Assembly (NCBI GenBank): GCA_021788115.1 | Contig: JAJYLA010000005.1 | Coordinates: 1 to 64,000 of the forward strand | Reading direction: 5' to 3' | Length of the DNA: 64,000 nucleotides | Source of the DNA: Actinomycetes bacterium | GTDB taxonomy: Bacteria > Actinomycetota > Acidimicrobiia > Acidimicrobiales > Palsa-688 | Part shown: positions 1-8,913 of the stretch, in pieces | How positions within the stretch are numbered: the stretch's first letter is position 1 | Layout of the letters: each line of letters begins with the position of its first letter | The notes under the pieces: generated by a model | Told to the model about the DNA's origin: nothing | Database searches by the model: none | The model's input: the letters and a program-made list of their open reading frames with translations, nothing else | Program-made: the position numbers and the translations under genes

Positions 1-81
1 GGAGAGATCGGCGACATCCCTCCGGCAGAGTACGAACAGTTCTGGTACACCTACAACCAGCCGGCCCCGACCGGCAACTAA
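1..81 (+). CDS. IS3-family transposase (OrfB), C-terminal end only
   Basis: The frame is open from the first base and ends at TAA (79-81), giving 26 residues that begin GEIGDIPPAEYEQFWY. The signature IPPAE followed by an aromatic-rich tail is what the extreme C-terminus of IS3-type OrfB integrases (DDE transposases) looks like in actinobacteria. The catalytic core lies outside the window. The tail shows no frameshift, so the element may be intact upstream. A probable terminal repeat follows about 30 bp downstream. A short tail is thin evidence, so the family call is moderate. Confidence 0.6.
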   Translation, partial: GEIGDIPPAEYEQFWYTYNQPAPTGN

Positions 82-90
82 CCCGCACTG

Positions 91-111
91 CATCGAACCC
101 GGGGTGGCTCA
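91..111. repeat. Probable right terminal inverted repeat of the IS3-type element
   Basis: The stretch contains CCCGGGGTGGCTCA ending at 111. Read from the outer end it begins TGAGCCACCCCGGG, close to the TGAACC(A/G)CCCCGG type of end seen in many actinobacterial IS3 elements. The left end is outside the window, so neither the match between ends nor the target duplication can be checked. Confidence 0.45.
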
Positions 112-605
112 GGACACCCAAATCTGACTGTTGTCGCCGACGACCACAACCTCGTCGAGCACCTAGGAAACGCAGGGCGCCCCCAGGCCACCGACACCCG
201 GCCAAACACCATGGACACCATGGTCAGCCCAGCCTGTCCAAAAAGCCCCCTTGACAGCCGGCTTCACACAGGAAACGCTCCGGCTTCGCCGAGAGCCTCG
301 CCATCGGCGACCCGGTGAGCGACCACCGCCAGAACGCTCGCGCTGAAACGCTCCTGACGCAAATACGCCGAGGCGGCCTCGATCAGCGGCGCTGGACCGG
401 AATGAAAGGTGACAGCCATCTTCGAGTGTCGCGAATCGCAGCTCTTGTGACGAACGCATTTGCTCCACGCGAGCAGCCGAACATTACATCTGAGCAACCC
501 CGCAGTTGGGTACCGCCGCCGTTAGGGAGTGCAGACCAGATGGATACCGAACCCTTGCCGGACCAGCTGAGGTGTCCCCCAACGTGCGTCCCATAATCGC
601 GCTGG
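112..605. other. About 490 bp with no convincing gene, beside an IS end
   Basis: No reading frame here has coding-like composition together with a ribosome binding site. A minus-strand frame near 264-497 includes a stretch (PLIEAASAYLRQERFSASVL) that faintly recalls the N-terminal core-binding domain of tyrosine recombinases, but it stops soon after and has no further match I can recognise. Base composition is lower in G+C than the flanking genes. The simplest reading is decayed or intergenic DNA next to an insertion site. Confidence 0.4.
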
Positions 606-1124
606 CTATCTGCCCCCTACCGCCGGATACACGGCGGCGGTCATTCGGGTCTCGTCCTGGCAAGGATCGGACGGCAGCGGTTGATAGTCGCCGGTTTCGA
701 TGAACCCCATGGCTCGATAGAGGTTCTCTGCGGCAGTGTTGCCCTTGGTCACCCACAACTGCACTTCTCGGGCGCCGCACGTCCTCGCCCAGTCGAGCAC
801 GGCATTGACGAGGAGTCGACCGACCCCGGTTCGCCGGACAGCCGGATGCGTCCACATGGACACCAGCTCGACCACGGCCGATGCCGATGCCGGGCTGTAG
901 CCCCCAACGAGTCCCACGATGTCCTCGCCGGCCACCGCGAAGAATGTGGCCCGTTCCGGTCCGTCTGAGCCAGCGCGAGCTCGCTCGATCCAGTCCTCCG
1001 TCGTGAGCGATGATTCGCCTGCGTGGGTGGCGCCGAAGGCGGACGGTGACTCGGCGAGCGCCGCAAGGCGTAAGAGTCGAAGAGCATCCGCTTCGCCCGG
1101 CCGAATTCGGCGCACGACGGTCAT
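606..1124 (-). CDS. GNAT-family N-acetyltransferase
   Basis: This 172-residue protein has the whole GNAT fold: an N-terminal beta-alpha region starting MTVVRRIRPGEADALR, a central strand (VELVSMWTHPAVRRTGVG) holding the acetyl-CoA pyrophosphate-binding motif R-R-T-G-V-G, and motif B ending in ENLYRAMGFIETG. The family transfers an acetyl group from acetyl-CoA to an amine; the acceptor cannot be told from sequence. The start is the ATG at 1124 with a GAGGAT element upstream. It is divergent from the ECF sigma operon across 229 bp and ends next to a region without genes. Confidence 0.88.
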   Translation of the reverse strand: MTVVRRIRPGEADALRLLRLAALAESPSAFGATHAGESSLTTEDWIERARAGSDGPERATFFAVAGEDIVGLVGGYSPASASAVVELVSMWTHPAVRRTGVGRLLVNAVLDWARTCGAREVQLWVTKGNTAAENLYRAMGFIETGDYQPLPSDPCQDETRMTAAVYPAVGGR

Positions 1125-1353
1125 GGCCGATCATCCTCGATGGCGGCGAACGCTGCAATCCGTTTGCTGCGGCCGCCTGCCGGGTGCGGCGCGGCTTCCT
1201 CCAGGACTCTCCGAGACGGGTGGGACCCATGCCCGGGAGTCGCCGAGCAGGCGCCAGGGGCTCGGTCCTATGAGGAAAAGTTCGATCGCGGGGAACCGGA
1301 CCGGCCCGTGGTTACGACAGGGAGGGCGTGACAGCACGTGGAAGGCTTCGGGG

Positions 1354-1947
1354 GTGAGTAGCGACGCCTCCCATGATCTGGAGTTGTTGCGCGCTGTGGC
1401 GGCCGGTGACGAGGAGGCGCTGGGGCGGCTGTATGACCGTCACGCCGGCTGGTTGACCGTTCGTTTGTCGCGGAGGTGCTCGTCGCCGGAGGTGGTTGAC
1501 CAGGCGGTGCAGGACACGTTCCTGGCCCTATGGAGGGGGGCGGAGACCTACAGGGGAGGTGGGGATGTGGGGGCGTTCATCTGGGGTATCGGGATTCGCC
1601 GGCTGATCGACGCGCTTCGCCGGGAGGGGCCCTCGATGCGGTGGTCGTGGTCGACTCGGCGGTCCAAGAGCAGCGAGGTGGTCGTCTCGGCCGAGGACCA
1701 GGTGCTCGTGGGGGTCGAGCACGGCCGGCTCGCACCGGCGCTCGCCTCGCTTTCACCGGAGTTGCGTGCAGCGCTGGAAGCGACCGTGCTGGACGGTCTG
1801 ACCACAGCCGAGGCGGCCCGCTTGCTGGGTGTCGCCGAGGGGACGGTCAAGTCGCGCTGCCACCGCGCCCGCCAGGCGCTGCGAGCGGCGCTCGCGGACG
1901 CCCAGGGCCCGACACTGCCCAACGAACACACATGGGGAACGACATGA
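1354..1947 (+). CDS. ECF-type RNA polymerase sigma factor
   Basis: I chose the GTG at 1354 (197 residues), because the sequence in front of it does not look coding although the frame stays open. Region 2 spans roughly residues 22-90 (LYDRHAGWLTVRL, then DTFLALWRGAETY and FIWGIGIRRLID). Region 4 spans about 135-185 with a helix-turn-helix (TAEAARLLGVAEGTVKSR). This is the minimal sigma2-sigma4 layout of ECF factors. The stop overlaps the next gene's start by 4 bp, and that next gene encodes a ZAS anti-sigma factor, so the pair is probably a membrane-controlled switch. The product should direct transcription of its own operon and perhaps other targets. Confidence 0.88.
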   Translation: MSSDASHDLELLRAVAAGDEEALGRLYDRHAGWLTVRLSRRCSSPEVVDQAVQDTFLALWRGAETYRGGGDVGAFIWGIGIRRLIDALRREGPSMRWSWSTRRSKSSEVVVSAEDQVLVGVEHGRLAPALASLSPELRAALEATVLDGLTTAEAARLLGVAEGTVKSRCHRARQALRAALADAQGPTLPNEHTWGTT

Positions 1948-2831
1948 CGACACCATTTCCAGACCAGGTCGCATCGGCTGACGGTCCCGGCGGTCATCTC
2001 GGCGGGGAGGTCCTCGCCGCGTACGCCACGAACCGCCTCGACGAGGTCGCGGCGTGGTCGGTGGAGGCGCACGTGACGACCTGCTCGGCGTGCAGGGTGG
2101 CCTTGCGCGCGTTCGTCGACCGCGACCGCCTGGCCCGGAACCGCTCGGTGCTGTTGGCCGCCGCCGCTGTCGGGGAGCCGGGCCCGGCCCGGCGCCTGCT
2201 GTCCCGGGTGGGGGTTCCGGAGCACCTGCTGGGCCTGCTGGCAGCCACCCCGTCGCTGCGGCGGTCTTGGCTGCTGTCGGTGCTGGGCGTGCTGGCGGTG
2301 GTGGCCGGCGAGTCCGTGCTGGCCAACCACCTCTGGAACAGGGGGTCGGGCTCGACGTGGGGGGTGCTGGTGCCATTCCTGCTGGTCGGGCCCCTGCTGG
2401 TGTTGGGAGGCGTCGCCTTGGCGTTCCTGCCCCTCTTCGACCCCTCTCACCAGCTGGCGGCGGCCGCACCGTTCCCCGGCGTCAACTTGCTTCTGGCCCG
2501 GGCCGTCTCCGCGCTGCTTGCCGCGCTGCTCCCGGTGGCGGTTGCCGCGTTCTTCGTGCCCGGACCGGGCTGGCTGCCCGCCGCGATGCTGCTGCCATGC
2601 CTGGCGGTGTGGTGCGTGGCGCTGGCCGCCGTCACCGTCGTCGGCGCCACTGCCGCCGCCGTCGTGTCGGCCGCGACCTGGGTGCTGCCGGTGATCGTGG
2701 TGGCCGCATCGCATCCCGCGTTGGCGGTGGTGCGCTGGCATGCTCAGGTGGCCTGGGCGGCCCTGGCAGCAGCCGCTGCGGTGGTGGCGTTCGTCCGCCG
2801 TGACCGCTTCGAGATGGGATGGACGAGATGA
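1944..2831 (+). CDS. Membrane-anchored ZAS anti-sigma factor
   Basis: The 295-residue product starts at the ATG of an ATGA overlap with the sigma gene. Near the N-terminus it carries H43-x3-C47-x2-C50 ([10 protein letters not shown]), the zinc-binding motif of ZAS/zf-HC2 anti-sigma domains. The rest, from about residue 110, is hydrophobic with about six likely membrane spans, far more than the single span of a classical anti-sigma factor. It presumably holds the sigma factor inactive at the membrane. The many spans, plus location between the sigma gene and an ABC transporter, suggest it monitors the membrane or the transporter. The signal is unknown. Confidence 0.82.
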   Translation: MTTPFPDQVASADGPGGHLGGEVLAAYATNRLDEVAAWSVEAHVTTCSACRVALRAFVDRDRLARNRSVLLAAAAVGEPGPARRLLSRVGVPEHLLGLLAATPSLRRSWLLSVLGVLAVVAGESVLANHLWNRGSGSTWGVLVPFLLVGPLLVLGGVALAFLPLFDPSHQLAAAAPFPGVNLLLARAVSALLAALLPVAVAAFFVPGPGWLPAAMLLPCLAVWCVALAAVTVVGATAAAVVSAATWVLPVIVVAASHPALAVVRWHAQVAWAALAAAAAVVAFVRRDRFEMGWTR

Positions 2832-3736
2832 CCACCGACGTGGATTTAGCCGTGCGAGTCGAGGGCCTGTCCCGGCGCTACGGGCCCGTCAGGGCCCTCG
2901 ACGACGTGGAGATGGGAATGGGCCGGGGGATCACCGGTCTGCTCGGACCCAACGGCGCCGGCAAGACGACCCTGCTGAGCATCCTGGCCACCATCAACCA
3001 GCCCGACGCGGGACGTGTCTCGGTGTTCGGCCTGGACCCGGCTGACACCGCCCAGCGGGTGGAGATCCGCAGACGGCTCGGTTTCCTCCCCCAGGAGCTC
3101 GGCTTCCACCGCCACTTCACCGTCGCCGGGTTCTTGGACTACGTCGCCATCTTGAAAGAGATCGTCGACCGGCGCCGCCGGGCCGAGGAGGTCGCCCGCG
3201 TTCTGGCCGCCGTGGGCTTGCAGGGCATGGCCGGACGGCGGATCCGTGCCCTCTCCGGGGGTATGCGCCAGCGTCTCGGGATCGCCCAGGCGCTGCTGGG
3301 CGACCCGGACCTGCTCCTGCTCGACGAGCCCACCGCCGGCCTCGACCCCGAACAGCAGCTCCGCTTCCGGGAGCTGCTGTCGAACCTGCCCGGCGACCCC
3401 ACCATCGTGTTGTCCACCCACCAGGTCGATGACGTCTCAGCGATCTGCTCCCACGTCGTCGTCCTGCTGGCCGGCAAGGTGCGCTTCACCGGCACCCCCG
3501 CCGAGCTGGCCGATACCGCCGCCGGGCACGTGTGGACCTCGCACCAGCGTGACCCGCACGCGCTTCTCTCCTGGCGGGGCGGCGACAACCGCTGGCGTCA
3601 CCTGGGCGAACGGCCGCCCGCCGGCGTCGAGGTCACCGCAGCAACGGTGGATGAGGGCTACCTGCTGCTCTCCCACACGGTCGACAATCCGAGCACCACC
3701 AGAGGGTGGCGTCGTGTCGGGCGCCGCGACCGATGA
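2828..3736 (+). CDS. ABC transporter ATP-binding protein
   Basis: This is a complete ABC ATPase of 302 residues. Walker A is GPNGAGKTT, the signature is LSGGMRQR, Walker B is LLLLDEP and the switch histidine sits in STHQ. The C-terminal 80 residues form the extra domain seen in ABC-2-type exporters (CcmA/NatA group). I start it at the ATG at 2828, giving a 4-bp ATGA overlap with the anti-sigma gene; an in-frame ATG at 2819 is possible. It should energise the two membrane proteins encoded next. The family exports drugs, peptides, lipids or sodium; nothing here fixes the substrate. Confidence 0.9.
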   Translation: MTTDVDLAVRVEGLSRRYGPVRALDDVEMGMGRGITGLLGPNGAGKTTLLSILATINQPDAGRVSVFGLDPADTAQRVEIRRRLGFLPQELGFHRHFTVAGFLDYVAILKEIVDRRRRAEEVARVLAAVGLQGMAGRRIRALSGGMRQRLGIAQALLGDPDLLLLDEPTAGLDPEQQLRFRELLSNLPGDPTIVLSTHQVDDVSAICSHVVVLLAGKVRFTGTPAELADTAAGHVWTSHQRDPHALLSWRGGDNRWRHLGERPPAGVEVTAATVDEGYLLLSHTVDNPSTTRGWRRVGRRDR

Positions 3737-5427
3737 GCTCCCCCCACGCTGCGGCAGCTCCCCTGGGTCACGCACCCGGCCCAGAGGAGCGAGCTCCCCG
3801 GTCTGCACCCGTTCTCGCAACCCGGTCCGGGCTTCGGGTCGCCTTGGCTCTGGCCCGAGCCGAAGGATGGCTCCTGGCCCGCAGCATCCTGGTGGCGGGC
3901 GGTCTTTTGGTCGCCGCGCTCGTGGCCTGGTCGTTTCTCACCAGAAGCGAGCCGTTGTGGTGGAAAGCCGCCTGGCAGATCGGCTACGCCCAGATGATCC
4001 TCTCCGCCGCCGCGCTCGTCGCCGCCCATCTGGCAGCCGGGCGGGCCGCACGCAACAACGTGGAGGACCTCTACGACAGCTTCCCGGTCACCGCCTCGAC
4101 GCGCACCGCCGGCCACCTGCTGTCAGTGCTGGGCGCCCTACCGGCCAGCGTGGTACTGGTCGCCGCCGCCAGCGCGCTGACCGAATGGCGGGGTGCCTTC
4201 GGCCACCCCGACCCTGCCGTCCTCGCCGGCGGGGTTCTGCTGGTGACAGCCGGCGCGATGATCGGTGTCGCGGTCGGGAGGCGGTTCCCGCACCCGTTCG
4301 TCGGCGTGCTCGCAGCCCTCGCCTGGGCTGCGCCGTTCTCCCAGTCCAACCGCTTCAACGGTGCGGTCACCTGGCTGTTCCCGTGGGCCATATCCCAGCA
4401 GCTCGCCAACTTCCCCCACCCGGTCCCCGGATACCCGCCCGGGGCCGCACATGCGGTCGAGCTCGCCGGAATCGCCGCCCTCGCCGCCGTCGTCGCCCTC
4501 GCCTGGCAGGCCCGGGCCGTCATCGCCCGAGCCGCACTGATCGCCGTCGGGGCGGCGGCGGTCGCCGTCATCGGCATCGCCGGCGCCGTCCAGCTCCAGC
4601 CGATCTCCACACCGAACCTGAACCGCCTCGTCGCCCAAGCCGCCACCCCCACCAACTTCCAGACCTGCACCACCGCCAACGGGGTGCGCTACTGCCTCTA
4701 CGGCGACTTCGCCCCGCTCCGCAGCTCACTGGAGGGGCCGGTAAACGCGATCCTCTCCTATGTCCCGGTCCGGCCGGACCAGGCGTTGAGCGTCGAGCAG
4801 GCGACCGGCCTGTTCCTCCCCGACACCACGCTCACCCACGGCCACCCGGCCGCCAAGGTCGACACCTGGACCAAGGAGTTGGCCAGCGCCCCTGCCAAGC
4901 ATCCCAGCCGGTCGGCGATCTTCGTCGGTGTCGGATCCTGGCCCGCCCGCAACGCGGCCGGCGCAAGGACAGCGCGCCTCCAGCTGGCCCTGGCTGCCGC
5001 CGACTGGGCCGTCGGCCTTCCGCCCAGCGCCGGCAACCTGGACACGGCAACACCGTGTGTGCCGTTCAACCAGGCCCGCGAACCGATCGCCATCTGGATG
5101 ACCCTCGAGGCCACCCACACCAAGGTGAAAGGCATCCAGGACCTGGGCGGCGGTCCCGGCTACCTGGCCGCCCCCGGCCCGCAGATCACCGGCGCCGGAT
5201 ACCTGCTTGCCCAAGCCATGACCCGGCTCCCAGCCTCCAAGGTCACAGAGGTCCTCGGCCGGAACTGGACCGCCTGGACCAACGCGCATGCCACCGACGC
5301 CCAACTCGCCGCCGCCCTCGGCATCCCCCTGCCGGCGGAGCCCACCCTCAACCCAACCCCCGGACCCGGAATGAGAGTGAGCCCTCCACTCCCCGGGACC
5401 CCCGCGCCGCAGGTGTGCACCCCATGA
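3733..5427 (+). CDS. ABC-transporter-associated membrane protein with large extracytoplasmic domain
   Basis: The 564-residue product starts at the ATG of a third ATGA overlap. Residues from about 45 to 300 hold several hydrophobic segments. They are followed by an extracytoplasmic domain of about 260 residues containing two nearby cysteines (FQTCTTANGVRYCLYGDF) that could form a disulfide, and a Pro-rich tail. It takes the place of an ABC permease in the operon, but the large C-terminal domain is not typical of ABC-2 permeases. I infer that it works with the preceding ATPase. Translation runs without a break, so it is not a damaged gene. Confidence 0.75.
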   Translation: MSSPHAAAAPLGHAPGPEERAPRSAPVLATRSGLRVALALARAEGWLLARSILVAGGLLVAALVAWSFLTRSEPLWWKAAWQIGYAQMILSAAALVAAHLAAGRAARNNVEDLYDSFPVTASTRTAGHLLSVLGALPASVVLVAAASALTEWRGAFGHPDPAVLAGGVLLVTAGAMIGVAVGRRFPHPFVGVLAALAWAAPFSQSNRFNGAVTWLFPWAISQQLANFPHPVPGYPPGAAHAVELAGIAALAAVVALAWQARAVIARAALIAVGAAAVAVIGIAGAVQLQPISTPNLNRLVAQAATPTNFQTCTTANGVRYCLYGDFAPLRSSLEGPVNAILSYVPVRPDQALSVEQATGLFLPDTTLTHGHPAAKVDTWTKELASAPAKHPSRSAIFVGVGSWPARNAAGARTARLQLALAAADWAVGLPPSAGNLDTATPCVPFNQAREPIAIWMTLEATHTKVKGIQDLGGGPGYLAAPGPQITGAGYLLAQAMTRLPASKVTEVLGRNWTAWTNAHATDAQLAAALGIPLPAEPTLNPTPGPGMRVSPPLPGTPAPQVCTP

Positions 5428-6194
5428 GCGTCCCAGCGGTCGTCGGTGCCGAACCCGCCGGCACCGACCCCACCCCATCTGGGTCCCGGCTGCAGCGAGA
5501 TCGGTCCCGGGCCGCTCTCCTCCTGGCCCGCCACGCCCTCATGACGACGCCCTGGGCGACGCTGACCGCAGGATGCGTAGCCGGGACCGCCGTCCTGGCC
5601 CTGCTCGCCTACTTCGCCGGCACCTCCCACACCCCGCTCGACCAGACCACCGTCCGCCTCACCCTCCTGCCCGCCATCGCCGCCCTCACATTCGTCCCCC
5701 ACACCCCTCTCCGCCCGCTGGCCCAAACCGCCCCGCTGCCGGCGTCGATAGCCTCTGCCACCCAAATCGTCCTCGCCGTACCTGCCCTCGTCGTGACCAG
5801 CTGGGTCCAGCTGGTCATCATGGCCCACACCCACCCGGCCATCGCGCGCCGCCACCTACCCGCCGCCTACCCGCTCATCGCCCAGCTCCTCGGATGGGCC
5901 GCCCTCGCCCTCGCCGCCGCCGCCTGCTGCGACCGCTCCCGCTACGCCGACCTCACCGGCGCGATCGCCGTCCCCATCACCCTCGCCGTGATCGCCTTCT
6001 GCTGGTTCACCCCCGGAGTCAAAGACCTCCTCGTGACCGGCCCAGCCACCCCCCGGACTGCAACCATCGCCTGGTACAGCATCGCCGCCGCCTCCCTCGC
6101 CATCACCGCCGCCGCCCTGCGAGACACCTGGCATCGCTACACCCGGCGACCCTGGGCGCGAGCGCGAGCCTTGGGCGCCGCCTCGGCTCGGTGA
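5424..6194 (+). CDS. Membrane protein, second permease-like component of the ECF/ABC operon
   Basis: The 256-residue protein begins at the ATG of a fourth ATGA overlap. It has about six hydrophobic segments (for example PWATLTAGCVAGTAVLALLA and QLLGWAALALAAAACC) and a basic C-terminal tail (WHRYTRRPWARARAL), in line with a cytoplasmic end. No family motif is recognisable to me. Being the last gene of a tightly overlapping operon with an ABC ATPase, it is most likely a permease partner. The same frame is open far upstream, but that part is antisense-like reading of the ATPase and membrane genes. Confidence 0.72.
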   Translation: MSVPAVVGAEPAGTDPTPSGSRLQRDRSRAALLLARHALMTTPWATLTAGCVAGTAVLALLAYFAGTSHTPLDQTTVRLTLLPAIAALTFVPHTPLRPLAQTAPLPASIASATQIVLAVPALVVTSWVQLVIMAHTHPAIARRHLPAAYPLIAQLLGWAALALAAAACCDRSRYADLTGAIAVPITLAVIAFCWFTPGVKDLLVTGPATPRTATIAWYSIAAASLAITAAALRDTWHRYTRRPWARARALGAASAR

Positions 6195-6517
6195 CCGATG
6201 CGCGCCTTCGCCGGCGCCAGGGCTACACGCCCGGGACGGCGGGATTCGCGGTCGTGCTGCTCAGCGACGCGCTGCCCACCCTGAACTGGTCCGGTCGCGC
6301 CGACGACCTGTGGGCGCGGCCCAGGACGGTCGGGTGGGCCGTGGGACTACGGTGGGGGGCCGTGGAATTTCGGTGCCCACGACTGCGGATTCTCTGTGGC
6401 CGGCCGCCGGACGGTGGCCGAGACTGAAGCAGGTCCGGGAGGACCTGCGCTGGTCCGGCACCTGACGAGCGCACACGCAATGAGAAGCTTTGGGACGGCC
6501 CGGGAGTGGAGTGACAG
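6195..6517. other. 323-bp intergenic region after the ECF/ABC operon
   Basis: I see no gene here. The region holds one perfect inverted repeat at 6429-6448 (listed separately) and a GGAG ribosome-binding element just before 6518 that serves the SCO1-like gene. Confidence 0.5.
6429..6448. terminator. Perfect inverted repeat, terminator or operator
   Basis: The arms GCAGGTCC and GGACCTGC flank a GGGA loop. No run of T follows, so a classical intrinsic terminator is uncertain. It lies 235 bp after the operon and 70 bp before the SCO1-like gene, so it could also be a protein-binding site for that gene. Confidence 0.35.
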
Positions 6518-7306
6518 TTGCCAGGCGCTTTCAACACGGCGATGGATGAGACGGCCATCCCCGGCGAGGGCCGCCGGGCCGCCCGAAAGGGCCGGCACCG
6601 GCCGCGGGTCCGGGCGATCCTGCTCTCGGCGGTCGTGGCCGTGGCGGCGGTGGCGCTCGGATTCGGAGTGCATCGCTGGGTGCAGTCTCCCCAGGCGTCG
6701 ACCGTGAGGGTTTCGGGGATTCCCTCCGACGTGCCCACGAGTGTCGCCGATCTGATGACGCTGTCACCGGTCCCCAACAGGGCGGCGCCCGATTTCACCC
6801 TCGTCGACCAGCGTGGCCAGACGGTGTCTCTGTCGGGGCTGCGGGGCCGTGCGGTGGTCCTCGGATTCATGGACCCGCACTGCACGGATATCTGCCCGAT
6901 CGTCTCCCAGGAGTTCGTCGACGCGTACAGGGATCTCGGCTCCCGCGCGGCGAGGGCCGTGTTCCTCTCCGTCAACGTCAATCCCTTCCACAACAGCCCG
7001 GCGGACATGGCGGCCTACTCGCACGAACAGGGTCTCGACACCATTCCGAGCTGGCATTTCCTCACCGGCCCCGTGCCGGCGCTGCGAGCAGTGTGGAGCC
7101 ACTACGGCATCGGTGTCAGCGCCCCCAACCCCGAGGCCGACGTGCTTCACACCTCGATCCTCTACTTCATCGATGCTCACGGCGTCGAGCGGTTCATCGC
7201 TTCGCCGATGGTCGACCACACCATGAAAGGTGCGTCCTTTCTCCCGGCACCGTCGCTCCGCGCGTGGGGGAAGGGAATCGCGCTGGTGGCGGCCGACGTG
7301 TCCTGA
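6518..7306 (+). CDS. SCO1/SenC-family copper-binding thioredoxin-fold protein
   Basis: The 262-residue protein has a membrane anchor at about 33-50 and a thioredoxin-fold domain from about 85. It carries the SCO hallmarks: C122-x3-C126-P and a distal histidine, H211 (VLHTSILYFID). SCO proteins deliver copper to the CuA site of cytochrome c oxidase or act as thiol reductants outside the membrane. The start is uncertain: TTG at 6518 has GGAG 6 bp upstream, while an in-frame ATG at 6542 has no visible ribosome-binding site, so I prefer TTG. Its 3' end is overlapped on the other strand by the CtaG remnant, which fits an oxidase-assembly locus. Confidence 0.88.
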   Translation: MPGAFNTAMDETAIPGEGRRAARKGRHRPRVRAILLSAVVAVAAVALGFGVHRWVQSPQASTVRVSGIPSDVPTSVADLMTLSPVPNRAAPDFTLVDQRGQTVSLSGLRGRAVVLGFMDPHCTDICPIVSQEFVDAYRDLGSRAARAVFLSVNVNPFHNSPADMAAYSHEQGLDTIPSWHFLTGPVPALRAVWSHYGIGVSAPNPEADVLHTSILYFIDAHGVERFIASPMVDHTMKGASFLPAPSLRAWGKGIALVAADVS

Positions 7307-7662
7307 GCCCGGGGGCGGCCCGTAGAGGGGGTGCGCCCTGGCTTGCGCGAGCCATGCCGGGGCGGTACCTCGGCGGGGTGGACCCGGGCCCATCGATTCC
7401 CGCGGGAGACCTGGCGTTCCATCTGCTGGTACCACTGGATGGCCATGACCGCGATGCAGGCCCCGGGGCCGAGCATGGCCAGGATCCAGAACGTCTGGCC
7501 GGCGGCGCGGGTGTCGGCGACGGTGTTGGTCGGGGCGATCGGGGTCGGCGACATGCTGACGGCGATCCCCAGGAACGCCTCGAAGGGCATGCCGACGAAC
7601 GTGGCGAGGATCCTTACCGGGTACGGCAGCCGCCACCGGGTGGGGTCGCCGTCGGCGAGCAC
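7177..7662 (-). pseudogene. CtaG-like cytochrome oxidase assembly factor, C-terminal remnant
   Basis: From a GTG at 7662 the frame reads a stretch with the character of the C-terminal part of CtaG: LPYPVRILATFVGMPFEAFL, then ADTRAAGQTFWILAMLG, about 90 residues with two hydrophobic segments. The N-terminal four or five membrane helices of CtaG are absent: just upstream lies the end of another membrane gene in a different frame. Downstream, the reading continues into antisense of the SCO1-like gene, so the natural C-terminus is lost too. I take it as a deletion remnant. A short product coupled to the upstream gene (15 bp away) cannot be excluded. Confidence 0.55.
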
Positions 7663-7676
7663 CTCTGCCAGGGCCC

Positions 7677-8738
7677 CTACGCGTTCGCCAGCTGCGCGCC
7701 GGCGGCGTGGGCAGCGCTGGCCGCCGGGAGGTGCGCAGCCCGCGGTTGCGCCTCGACGAGGCACAGTGCGAGGAGGACGAGGAGCGGGCCGGTGTTCGGG
7801 TCGGTCGTCTGGCCCGTGAGGAGGCCCCCGAGGTCCTGTCCGAGCACCCAGAAGACCACGGCCAGCGCCGCCCCGGCGGCGACCCACACGTTGCGATGCC
7901 ACCGCCCCAGGACTCCCGCCGCCACGGCCAGCTGCAGGACGGCGAGCGCGATCGCGACGCCGAGATCCTGGCCGGCAACGAGGTTGGCAGCGTGGCGGTC
8001 GAGCGACGCGAGGACAGCAGGTTCCCCTGCCGAGCCGGAAGCGAGCGTGGAGGCGATGGCGCCGTGCCGCCAGTTGGCGGGCACCAGGCACAGCACGCCG
8101 CTCCCCGCCCACAGGAGCGCCCACGCGAGCCGTCCCCCCAGGTCGCCGACGGGGCCCGACGACGTGATGGAGGCGCCCGCCGGGCGATGCGTGGGCCAGG
8201 CGAGGATGCCGACCAGGGCGTAGAGCAGAACGGCGCCCGGCGCCCCGGTGAGAGGGGTGGCGGACCCGCTGAGAAGGCCTCCGAAGCCTTCCCCCACACA
8301 CCAGACGAGCGCCGACCACGCGAACGATGCAACCAGAGCAGGCTTCACGGTTCGCGGGACGAGCAGCCCCACTCCGAGGCCAACCTGGAGAGCGGCGAAG
8401 AGGCCGTTCCAGACGGCGAGGTGGGGGGCGACCAGCTGGTCGCTCGCCCGGATCAGGCTCGCCACGAAAGCGGGTTGCCCGTCAGCGACGGGCAGGAGCA
8501 CGTCGGTGAGGAAGTGGTGGCTGAACATGTACGGCTGGAGCTGGAGGGCCCCGTCCAGCAGCCATATCGCCCCAAGCGTGACCTGGATCGCCCGTGGAGT
8601 GATGCGGTCCACCGCTCGGCTGGCGGCTCCCGGCGGCCCGGCAGGCACGCGCCCGGGCCGGGTGGACGTCTTCGTCTTCTCAGCGCGGCGCACTGGCTGC
8701 GACTCCTCTCTGGGCCGGGCCCGAACCGCCCGATGCAT
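7677..8738 (-). CDS. Polytopic membrane protein beside oxidase-assembly genes
   Basis: I start this 353-residue protein at the ATG at 8738, because the earlier open frame is low-complexity. After a basic cytoplasmic N-terminus it has about eight hydrophobic segments in two roughly similar halves (AIWLLDGALQLQPYMF early; AALAVVFWVLGQDLGGLLTG late). Both halves carry a GEGFGGLL/GQDLGGLL-like motif, suggesting an internal duplication. I do not recognise a named family. Neighbours encode SCO1-like and CtaG-like proteins, so a link to copper or respiratory-oxidase assembly is a reasonable guess but only from context. Confidence 0.75.
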   Translation of the reverse strand: MHRAVRARPREESQPVRRAEKTKTSTRPGRVPAGPPGAASRAVDRITPRAIQVTLGAIWLLDGALQLQPYMFSHHFLTDVLLPVADGQPAFVASLIRASDQLVAPHLAVWNGLFAALQVGLGVGLLVPRTVKPALVASFAWSALVWCVGEGFGGLLSGSATPLTGAPGAVLLYALVGILAWPTHRPAGASITSSGPVGDLGGRLAWALLWAGSGVLCLVPANWRHGAIASTLASGSAGEPAVLASLDRHAANLVAGQDLGVAIALAVLQLAVAAGVLGRWHRNVWVAAGAALAVVFWVLGQDLGGLLTGQTTDPNTGPLLVLLALCLVEAQPRAAHLPAASAAHAAGAQLANA

Positions 8739-8913
8739 CTTCAGCCAGGACGGGGTATCCCCAGAAGCGCAGGACCACAGCCCTGCGCCCCGATATTCCA
8801 CGGGCGACGGGTCCCGAAGAAGCAGGGCAGGGCCGCGGAAACCTCGTGGCCCACCCCCCGTGGGACCACTGCCCTCCGCCCGGACCCGGAACGCCACGTC
8901 GAGGCCGCCCCGG

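Noticed and set aside
264-497. Possible tyrosine recombinase N-terminus on the minus strand
   Set aside because: The resemblance is limited to about 20 residues, no catalytic domain follows, and there is no ribosome-binding site.
1292-1314. GGAACC ... CGTGGTT as an autoregulated ECF promoter before the sigma gene
   Set aside because: The spacing between the two elements is about 10 bp, too short for the usual 16-17 bp of ECF promoters.
3246-5423. Extension of the last membrane protein of the sigma operon to 982 residues
   Set aside because: The extension reads through two well-supported genes in a shifted frame and is Arg/Pro-rich; ATG 5424 continues the ATGA pattern.
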